From: Micavibrio aeruginosavorus ARL-13
GTDB lineage: Bacteria > Pseudomonadota > Alphaproteobacteria > Micavibrionales > Micavibrionaceae
DNA length: 64,000 nucleotides
NCBI RefSeq assembly: GCF_000226315.1
Contig: NC_016026.1
Coordinates: 558,001 to 622,000, forward strand
Reading direction: 5' to 3'
Positions within the stretch are counted from its first letter, which is position 1; each line of letters opens with the position of its first letter. This document shows, one piece after another, positions 57,865 through 64,000 of this stretch. The notes under the pieces were generated by a model, which searched no databases, was not told the DNA's origin, and saw only the letters and a program-made list of their open reading frames with translations. Made by a program: the position numbers and the translations under genes.

Positions 57865-58458
57865 TTAATCCTGACTGTACCCTGCACGATTCAACAGACG
57901 CATTGTATCATACAGGGACAACCCGACAATTGTGGAGTATGACCCGCTGATAAAGGGAATGAATGCGGCGGCGCGGCCCTGAATGGCGTAACCGCCCGCC
58001 TTGCCGTGCCATTCGCCACTGGCGATATAGGATTCGGCTTCAACGCGGGACAGGGCCTTGATCCGCACGATGGTGTTGGTGATGGCCGTGTGCTCCGTGC
58101 CATCCGCGCCAATCACGCAAATGCCGTTATAAACACGGTGGCGACGGCCGGAGAGGATTTTCAAACATTCGCGCGCTTGCGCTTCGCTCTCGGCCTTGGG
58201 CAAAATGCGGCGGCCACAGGCGACGACCGTATCGGCGGCAAGAACGATGGATGCGGGGTGTTTGGCGGCCACGGCGCGGGCTTTCTCAATCGCCAGGCGC
58301 AACGCGTGCGCGTCCGGCGTTTCCGCCTTCAACGGCGTTTCATCAAGATCAGCGGGGGCGATGTGATCGGGGGTAATGCCCATCTGGGCCAGAAGGTCCA
58401 GACGGCGCGGCGACGCCGAGGCCAAAACCAACGGCGCGCGGTTTAGATTATTTTTCAC
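57865..58458 (-). CDS. maf: Maf-family nucleoside triphosphate pyrophosphatase
   Basis: 197 residues with the N-terminal [17 protein letters not shown] and [12 protein letters not shown], plus the later conserved [18 protein letters not shown]. Maf enzymes hydrolyse dTTP/UTP or modified nucleotides. Starts within the infA stop region with an 11-bp overlap. Confidence 0.92.
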   Translation of the reverse strand: MKNNLNRAPLVLASASPRRLDLLAQMGITPDHIAPADLDETPLKAETPDAHALRLAIEKARAVAAKHPASIVLAADTVVACGRRILPKAESEAQARECLKILSGRRHRVYNGICVIGADGTEHTAITNTIVRIKALSRVEAESYIASGEWHGKAGGYAIQGRAAAFIPFISGSYSTIVGLSLYDTMRLLNRAGYSQD

Positions 58459-58666
58459 GGAAAATAATGCGGCCTTTGGTCAGGTCATACGGGGTCATTT
58501 CAACAACGACCGTATCACCCGCCAGAACGCGAATGCGGTTCTTACGCATCTTGCCCGCCGTGTGGGCCAGAATTTCGTGGTTGTTTTCGAGTTTGACGCG
58601 GAACATTGCGTTGGGAAGAACTTCCAACACCGTTCCCTTAAACTCCATCAGATCTTCTTTTGCCAT
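58448..58666 (-). CDS. infA: Translation initiation factor IF-1
   Basis: 72 residues, S1/OB-fold: [37 protein letters not shown], and [18 protein letters not shown]. Length and sequence are standard. Binds the ribosomal A site during initiation. Confidence 0.96.
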   Translation of the reverse strand: MAKEDLMEFKGTVLEVLPNAMFRVKLENNHEILAHTAGKMRKNRIRVLAGDTVVVEMTPYDLTKGRIIFREK

Positions 58667-58741
58667 TCAGTCCAAATTCCAAAAAGTGCTTTAAAACAGA
58701 CGGTTATTTAACGCAATCCGGGGCCGTTTGCAACCCGAAGC

Positions 58742-59209
58742 CTATAAAATCGGCCCACGACCCCCATAAAGCGCACAAATCAGGGTGAAAAGGCGCCGGG
58801 CAGTTTCAAAATCCATGGAAATCCGGTCTTTTAACCGGTCCTGAAGCAGTTCGGCCCCTTCGTTATGCAGGCCGCGGCGGCCCATATCGATGGCCTCCAA
58901 TCGCATATGGTGACCGTCCCGGCGGGCGGTTTCATAACTTTCAATCATCATGAAATAGTCGCGGATCAGCCGGGCATAGGGGCGCAAGGACAGGACCAAG
59001 GTGGGCAAGGACAGGCCATTGGCATCGGTTAATTCCATGACCAGCCGGTTATCCTGAATCGACAGGGTCAGGTCGAATGGACCCGGCGCATCGGTGCCCA
59101 GCGGAGAAAAATTATTCTTGGTCGCCAGCCCATCCAGCGCACTTTTACGTTCACAGGACAGCGACCCGGTTTCATCACATTCTTTTAATGTGATGTTTGC
59201 AATGCTCAT
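58742..59209 (-). CDS. UPF0262-family protein
   Basis: 155 residues with the alphaproteobacterial UPF0262 signature: central [35 protein letters not shown], and [20 protein letters not shown]. The function is unknown. Start overlaps the murA stop by 4 bp; this order is conserved among alphaproteobacteria. Confidence 0.85.
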   Translation of the reverse strand: MSIANITLKECDETGSLSCERKSALDGLATKNNFSPLGTDAPGPFDLTLSIQDNRLVMELTDANGLSLPTLVLSLRPYARLIRDYFMMIESYETARRDGHHMRLEAIDMGRRGLHNEGAELLQDRLKDRISMDFETARRLFTLICALYGGRGPIL

Positions 59210-60480
59210 GCCGACGCAACGCGCTCGATATCCGCGCCAACGGCGGACAGTTTTTCAACCAGACGTTCATATCCGCGGTCCAGGTGATAGATGCGGTTGA
59301 CGTATGTATCGCCATCGGCGACCAGACCAGCCAGAACCAACGCAACGGACGCGCGCAAATCGGTGGCCATAACCTCGGCCCCCTTCAAACGTTTCACACC
59401 GCGCACGATGGCGGACCCGTTATGCACGGTGATATTCGCGCCCATGCGGCACAGTTCCGGAACGTGCATGAAACGGTTTTCAAAAATCGTTTCCGTGACC
59501 ATGCCCGCGCCCTCGCATTGGGTCAGCATGGTCATAAATTGTGCCTGCATATCGGTGGGGAAACCGGGGTAGGGCTCGGTCATAATATCCGTGCCCTTCA
59601 ACGGCGTGCCGTTGCGGCTGACGATGACGCCGCTGCCATCCGCGCTGTCTTCGATATGGACACCAGCGGCTTTCAACGGGCCGACCAGGGCCTTCAAATG
59701 TTCCAGTCGCGCACGTTTCAGGGTCAGTGACCCGCCCGTCAATGCAACGGCAATCATAAACGTGCCGGTTTCAATGCGGTCCGGTACGACCGGGTGCAAG
59801 GCGTCGTGCAGTTTTTCAACACCGCGAATGGTGATGGTATCGGTTCCATGACCGGAAATATCCGCGCCCATGGCGATCAGGCATTCGGCCAGATCGACAA
59901 TCTCCGGCTCTTTCGCCGCGTTGTACAGTTTGGTTTCACCCTTGGCCAGTGTTGCGGCCATCATGATGTTCTCGGTCGCGCCCACGGATACTTTGGGAAA
60001 GGTGATTTCCGCGCCCTTCAATCCGCCGGGGGCTTTGGCGTGTACATATCCGCCATCCAGTTCGATTTTTGCGCCCATGGCTTCCAGCCCCATGATGTGG
60101 AGGTCGATCGGGCGTGTGCCGATCGCGCATCCACCCGGCAGGGATACGGTGGCCGTGCCCGTGCGCGCAACCAGCGGACCCATAACCAGAATGCTGGCAC
60201 GCATTTTACGCACCAGTTCGTAATCGGCGTGGGTGTCGCTGATTTGCGTGGCCTGCATGATCATCGCGCCATCATCGTTGGTGGCGATCGCAACGCCCAG
60301 GCTTTCCAAAACCTGGCGCAGGGTTTTAATGTCCTGCAACCCGGTCGGCACGTTGGTCAGGCGCAGCGGTTCCGCACTCAGCAAGCACGCGCACATCAGC
60401 GGCAGGGCTGCGTTCTTGGCACCGGAAATTTCAATGGTGCCATTCAGGCGGTTACCACCGCCAACGCGAATTTTATCCAT
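59206..60480 (-). CDS. murA: UDP-N-acetylglucosamine 1-carboxyvinyltransferase
   Basis: 424 residues from ATG 60480, the standard family start ([20 protein letters not shown]), preceded by GGAG and GGG. Catalytic Cys in [15 protein letters not shown]. Transfers enolpyruvate from PEP to UDP-GlcNAc, the first committed step of peptidoglycan synthesis. An upstream ATG at 60549 would add 23 non-conserved residues. Confidence 0.94.
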   Translation of the reverse strand: MDKIRVGGGNRLNGTIEISGAKNAALPLMCACLLSAEPLRLTNVPTGLQDIKTLRQVLESLGVAIATNDDGAMIMQATQISDTHADYELVRKMRASILVMGPLVARTGTATVSLPGGCAIGTRPIDLHIMGLEAMGAKIELDGGYVHAKAPGGLKGAEITFPKVSVGATENIMMAATLAKGETKLYNAAKEPEIVDLAECLIAMGADISGHGTDTITIRGVEKLHDALHPVVPDRIETGTFMIAVALTGGSLTLKRARLEHLKALVGPLKAAGVHIEDSADGSGVIVSRNGTPLKGTDIMTEPYPGFPTDMQAQFMTMLTQCEGAGMVTETIFENRFMHVPELCRMGANITVHNGSAIVRGVKRLKGAEVMATDLRASVALVLAGLVADGDTYVNRIYHLDRGYERLVEKLSAVGADIERVASA

Positions 60481-60573
60481 GCCCTTTTTCTCCGGCGATG
60501 TTTCTGCGCTGTTATCGGCAACGGCCTGTGCGGATTGTGTCGGTGTCATGTCGGTGCTTTCTTGGTGTCTGAA

Positions 60574-61194
60574 TTACAGGCGCGGCAATGTGACGCCACG
60601 TTGGCCCATATATTTACCGCTGCGGTCAGCGTAGCTGACTTCGCATGCATCCGATCCCTTGAAGAACAGGAACTGGCACAGCCCTTCGTTCGCGTAAATT
60701 TTCGCGGGCAGGGGGGTGGTGTTGGAAATTTCCAATGTCACATGGCCTTCCCAACCCGGTTCCAGCGGTGTGACATTCACGATCAGACCGCAGCGTGCAT
60801 AGGTGCTTTTGCCCAGGCAGATGACCAGAACATCCTTTGGAATGCGGAAATATTCCACCGTGCGGGTCAGCACGAAGCTGTTGGGTGGAATGACGCACAC
60901 GTCGGTTTTGCGTTCAACGAAGCTCTGGTTCGAAAAATTCTTCGGGTCGACGATGGCGTTGTCGATATTGGTGAAGATCATGAAATCGTCGGAGCAGCGC
61001 GCGTCATAACCATAGGATGACAGGCCGTACGAAATCACGCCCTCGCGGGTTTGTTTTTCCACGAACGGTTCGATCATGCCCTCGTTCTGCGCCAGCCAGC
61101 GGATCTGGTGGTCGGCCAGAATGCCGGGAATGGCATCGGCGCCCACGTTTGCGGCCAGCTTTTCAATATCTTTCAGGGCGTGTTCGGCGGTCAT
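60574..61194 (-). CDS. dcd: dCTP deaminase
   Basis: 206 residues, about 20 longer at the N-terminus than typical Dcd. Motifs: [35 protein letters not shown], and the catalytic [18 protein letters not shown]. Deaminates dCTP to dUTP for thymidylate synthesis. The usual family start would be near GMIEPF, but no in-frame ATG lies there. Confidence 0.93.
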   Translation of the reverse strand: MTAEHALKDIEKLAANVGADAIPGILADHQIRWLAQNEGMIEPFVEKQTREGVISYGLSSYGYDARCSDDFMIFTNIDNAIVDPKNFSNQSFVERKTDVCVIPPNSFVLTRTVEYFRIPKDVLVICLGKSTYARCGLIVNVTPLEPGWEGHVTLEISNTTPLPAKIYANEGLCQFLFFKGSDACEVSYADRSGKYMGQRGVTLPRL

Positions 61195-61197
61195 GTC

Positions 61198-61365
61198 TTA
61201 CTGGTCCTTCTCGGTCTTGTCGTTATTCTGGTCTGCAATTTGTTCTGCGCGCTCGCGGCTTTGTCCTTTGCGACGGGCCAGATTTTGGCGCAGGGCTTCG
61301 GCTCGCTTTTCGGCTTTCGCCCTGTCTGCGGCCAGCGTCGCGGCGTTTCTGGTTTGATTCGTCAT
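61198..61365 (-). CDS. Small basic helical protein (55 aa)
   Basis: ATG 61365 with AGGA upstream, and 4-bp spacing to dcd. A lysine/arginine-rich helix (AEKRAEALRQNLARRKGQSR) and an acidic tail. Similar small proteins next to dcd occur in other alphaproteobacteria, but no role is known to me. Confidence 0.5.
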   Translation of the reverse strand: MTNQTRNAATLAADRAKAEKRAEALRQNLARRKGQSRERAEQIADQNNDKTEKDQ

Positions 61366-61563
61366 AAGGGTCGAATCCTGTCATCGTTTTTGGGAAACAC
61401 GGTTTTTATAGCGTCCAAACCCCCTTTGGACCAGTAAAAACCGGATTTTCCGCCCGGTTATCCGCCATTTTGCAGGTTTCATGGTCCTGTAATATGGTGC
61501 TGGACACCGGGGAATGAATGGGTTAGAAGTTTGCCCGGTTTCAAACGACCGTTTCCCCGGCGC

Positions 61564-61638
<75 letters not shown>

Positions 61639-61653
61639 TTTTCCCTTTATATA

Positions 61654-62712
61654 TCAATGTATTGTGTTTTTGTTCCAGAATCGTTTCCGGAACCAGAAGG
61701 CCACGCTGACCATGGCGATCAGGACAGGGACCTCGACCAGCGGTCCGATCACCGTGGCAAAGGCAACGGGCGAGGCCAGGCCGAAAGTCGCAATGGCCAC
61801 GGCGATGGCCAGTTCAAAATTATTGCTGGCGGCGGTGAAGGAGGTTGCGGTGGTTTTACCGTAATCGGCCCCGATCATTTTCCCCATGGCAAAGCTGATG
61901 ACAAACATCACCACAAAATAAATGGCCAGCGGAAGGGCAATGCGCACCACGTCCAGCGGCAATTCCAAAACCATGCCGCCCTTCAATGAAAACATCGCCA
62001 CGATGGTCAGCAACAGCGCAATCAATGTCATCGGATTAATGCTGGGCAGGAAACGGGTTTCGTACCAATCGCGTCCTTTTTTCTGGATCAAGATTTTGCG
62101 CGTGAAAAATCCGGCAAAAAACGGAATGCCCAGATAAATGAAAACACTTTCGGTGATGGTGATGAAATCCACATTGATGATCTGGCCGTTTAATCCAAAG
62201 GCGGGCGGCAAAACGCTCAGGAAAAACCACGCATAGACACTGAAGAAAACCAGTTGAAAAATACTGTTAAACGCGACCAATGCGGCGACATATTGGTTAT
62301 CCCCCTCGGCCAGTTGGTTCCACACAATCACCATGGCAATGCACCGCGCCAGACCAATCAGGATCAGGCCCGTCATATATTCGGGGTAATCACGCAAAAA
62401 CAAAACCGCCAGCGCGAACATCAACACGGGCCCAATCACCCAGTTTTGTACCAACGACAGGGTCAGGATTTTCCAATCCTTGAAAACGAGCAGCAATTCT
62501 TCGTATTTCACCCGCGCCAAGGGCGGATACATCATCAAAATCAAGCCAATCGCTATGGGGATATTGGTGGACCCGATGGACAGGCTGTTTAAAAAATCCG
62601 GTGCGCTGGTGAAGATGGACCCAATTCCAACACCCATCGCCATGGCCAGAAAGATCCAGAGCGTTAAATAACGATCCAGAAAGGACAGGCGGCGCGGAGT
62701 GCAGGAGGTCAT
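61654..62712 (-). CDS. acr3: ACR3-family arsenite efflux pump
   Basis: 352 residues, ten hydrophobic helices. The conserved Cys of the ACR3 GLARCIAMV motif and [12 protein letters not shown] are present. Exports arsenite across the inner membrane. It overlaps the arsC stop by 4 bp and ends the ars operon. Confidence 0.93.
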   Translation of the reverse strand: MTSCTPRRLSFLDRYLTLWIFLAMAMGVGIGSIFTSAPDFLNSLSIGSTNIPIAIGLILMMYPPLARVKYEELLLVFKDWKILTLSLVQNWVIGPVLMFALAVLFLRDYPEYMTGLILIGLARCIAMVIVWNQLAEGDNQYVAALVAFNSIFQLVFFSVYAWFFLSVLPPAFGLNGQIINVDFITITESVFIYLGIPFFAGFFTRKILIQKKGRDWYETRFLPSINPMTLIALLLTIVAMFSLKGGMVLELPLDVVRIALPLAIYFVVMFVISFAMGKMIGADYGKTTATSFTAASNNFELAIAVAIATFGLASPVAFATVIGPLVEVPVLIAMVSVAFWFRKRFWNKNTIH

Positions 62713-63119
62713 GCTAGGTACTCTTCAATCCGGTGCTTCAGTTGGTGGAATACGTCATCAAATGCGGCTTGAATATCCGCATCCGTTCCTGTTGCCTTGG
62801 CGGGATCTGGGGTGGACCAGTGCAGTTTTTTGGTTGGTCCCAAAAATACCGGGCAAATTTCCGCCGCCGCTTGATCGCAGACGGTGATGACCAGATCAAA
62901 ATTTTGATCTGCAAAGGCGTCCCATGACTGGCTGCGCGGCTGGCCGGGATCGATGCCGTGACGATTCAACGTGGCGAGGGAGAGCGGGTGAACGTGGCCC
63001 GTGGGGCGGCTGCCCGCGCTGACCGACACGACACGTCCGCGCCCCAGATGATTGAGCAGAGCCTCGGCCATGATCGACCGGCACGAATTGCCGGTGCAGA
63101 GAACCAAAATCCGTTCCAT
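62709..63119 (-). CDS. arsC: Arsenate reductase, low-molecular-weight phosphatase type
   Basis: 136 residues from ATG 63119. Active site [18 protein letters not shown] (Cys-x5-Arg loop) with further catalytic residues in VITVCDQAA. Reduces arsenate to arsenite with thioredoxin. Start codon shares bases with the upstream glyoxalase stop. Confidence 0.92.
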   Translation of the reverse strand: MERILVLCTGNSCRSIMAEALLNHLGRGRVVSVSAGSRPTGHVHPLSLATLNRHGIDPGQPRSQSWDAFADQNFDLVITVCDQAAAEICPVFLGPTKKLHWSTPDPAKATGTDADIQAAFDDVFHQLKHRIEEYLA

Positions 63120-63562
63120 TATCCGCAGCAGCTCCCGCTTTTTGTAGTGGGAACGCAGCACGCACCGCTTTCTGATGATGTATCGGCGGCGGAGAAAATC
63201 TGTGCATCCTCCATGGTGTGGTAGGCTTCCCATGCAATGCCATTCGGATCTTCGACCCATGATTTTTCGGATTTGGCGTAGCAGCAAGTTGTTTCGCCGT
63301 CGCTGTGCGTGCTGATATTCGCATCCGACATCTGGGTGCGGATGGCGTTTAATTCATCGGCCGTATCGACCTGAATGCCCATATGGTCCACGCCGGTTTT
63401 TCCCGCGCGGGTGGAGATGGCGAAATTGACGTGCGGGTCATCCAGCATCCATTTCGCGTAATCCGGTTTGTGTTTGACCGGATCGGCCCCGAACAGGGCG
63501 GAATAAAACCGCACACTGTCATCAATATTTTTTACGCCAAGGTGAATGTGTAAGCGTTTCAT
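63119..63562 (-). CDS. arsI: ArsI/CadI-type glyoxalase-superfamily protein
   Basis: 147 residues from ATG 63562. Vicinal-oxygen-chelate fold: RLHIHLGVKNIDDSVRFYSA, DHMGIQVDTADEL and VEDPNGIAWEAYHT provide the metal-binding His/Glu. A vicinal Cys pair (ETTCCYAKSEKSW) matches ArsI C-As lyases or CadI. Cleaves methyl- or aryl-arsenite C-As bonds if truly ArsI. A cysteine-rich tail (ACCVPTTKSGSCCG) may bind metalloid. Confidence 0.78.
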   Translation of the reverse strand: MKRLHIHLGVKNIDDSVRFYSALFGADPVKHKPDYAKWMLDDPHVNFAISTRAGKTGVDHMGIQVDTADELNAIRTQMSDANISTHSDGETTCCYAKSEKSWVEDPNGIAWEAYHTMEDAQIFSAADTSSESGACCVPTTKSGSCCG

Positions 63563-63936
63563 TGTGTTTTCTCCTTCTGTGATGTGGGGCAGCAAGGGGT
63601 GAGTTCAATCACTGCGCAGCCGCGTTTTTTGTCATCTTTGATCCGCGCGAAATCGACACTGCAACAATCTTCGATCATGAAGCGGATCAGCCCGGTGAAC
63701 AGATCGAAATTAACGGAATAGATAATCGATCGCCCCTCGCGTCGCGACTGGATCAATCCCGCATTGCTCATATGGTTCAAATGGAACGACAGCGTATTGT
63801 GCGGAATGCCCAGTGTGTCGCTCAGATGCCCGGCGGGGGCACCGTCCGGCCCATAACCGACCAACAGGCGAAACGCCCGCAGGCGGGTTTCTTGAGACAG
63901 CGCATCAAAGGCGATAAGGGCGTTTTGTATGTCCAT
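63559..63936 (-). CDS. arsR: ArsR-family arsenic-responsive repressor
   Basis: 125 residues from ATG 63936. Winged HTH in 27-90 (PAGHLSDTLGIPHNTLSFHL). C-terminal cysteines (EDCCSVDF; TPCCPTSQ) may bind arsenite instead of the usual N-terminal pair. First gene of the ars operon and overlaps the next gene by 4 bp. The longer frame to the window edge crosses the promoter and is not used. Confidence 0.88.
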   Translation of the reverse strand: MDIQNALIAFDALSQETRLRAFRLLVGYGPDGAPAGHLSDTLGIPHNTLSFHLNHMSNAGLIQSRREGRSIIYSVNFDLFTGLIRFMIEDCCSVDFARIKDDKKRGCAVIELTPCCPTSQKEKTQ

Positions 63937-63972
63937 ATGTCCAGAATAATCGACATATTCGGGAAATGTCAA
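63935..63972 (-). promoter_or_regulatory. ars promoter and operator
   Basis: -35 TTGACA (63972-63967), 18-bp spacer, -10 TATTCT (63948-63943). Inverted repeat ATATGTC-N10-GACATAT (63935-63958) straddles the -10, and GACAT-N9-ATGTC (63952-63970) straddles the spacer. The expected start of transcription is at or within a base of the arsR ATG. Confidence 0.7.
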
Positions 63973-64000
63973 GCGGGATGATAAAGTCAGTCTTTCCAAC

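Overview
The window comes from an alphaproteobacterial chromosome carrying a complete-looking prophage. CpdR, UPF0262, the gene run murA-UPF0262-infA-maf-RNase E/G, DUF2312/GapR and a Tad pilus cluster all fit Alphaproteobacteria. A Micavibrio-like lineage is possible, but that is an impression rather than a demonstrated placement.

Layout. Positions 1-3.5 kb hold the end of a Tad (Flp) pilus cluster: tadB (cut by the window edge), tadC, and convergently a TPR lipoprotein and a periplasmic pilus-formation protein. Positions 3582-43733 are a siphovirus-type prophage of about 40.2 kb, bounded by 50-bp direct repeats and integrated into the 3' half of tRNA-Val(GAC). On the minus strand, from right to left, run the terminase, portal, head morphogenesis, scaffold, capsid, connector, tail tube, tail chaperones (with a -1 frameshift site), tape measure, hub and fibre genes, then a lysis cassette (holin, small membrane protein, M15 endolysin, nested spanins). 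The control region (about 24.2-34.2 kb) has a repressor/Cro switch. Its 21-bp operator recurs in front of the recombination operon, so one repressor should silence both. The early minus-strand operon encodes a Cro-like protein, GapR, RusA, a DNA methyltransferase and a DUF1376 replication protein. The plus-strand operon from 34.2 kb encodes a RecE-like nuclease with a SAP segment, a Sak4-like ATPase, a RecF/SMC-like ATPase, many small accessory proteins, excisionase and integrase.

The most unusual content is in the prophage accessory region. An XRE regulator is translationally coupled to a tRNA-dependent cyclodipeptide synthase of the XYP type (32036-33282). Next to it is a membrane-protein 'moron' with its own promoter and tandem terminators. 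Six kilobases further on lies a multi-hairpin RNA region ending in a cloverleaf with a GUA anticodon, a perfect acceptor/T stack and an encoded CCA. These pieces could form a dipeptide-making accessory system, but that connection is a hypothesis.

The right-hand chromosome (43.7-64 kb) carries tRNA-Val, cpdR, glucokinase, a glycosyltransferase, an exported beta-propeller-like protein, RluD, a candidate small RNA with promoter and terminator, leucine dehydrogenase, a YjbH-like outer-membrane protein, glpD-glpK, tRNA-Phe, the RNase E/G-maf-infA-UPF0262-murA-dcd cluster, tRNA-Thr, and an arsenic operon (arsR, ArsI/CadI-type glyoxalase, arsC, acr3) whose promoter overlaps an inverted repeat. No CRISPR array, insertion sequence or rRNA gene was seen.
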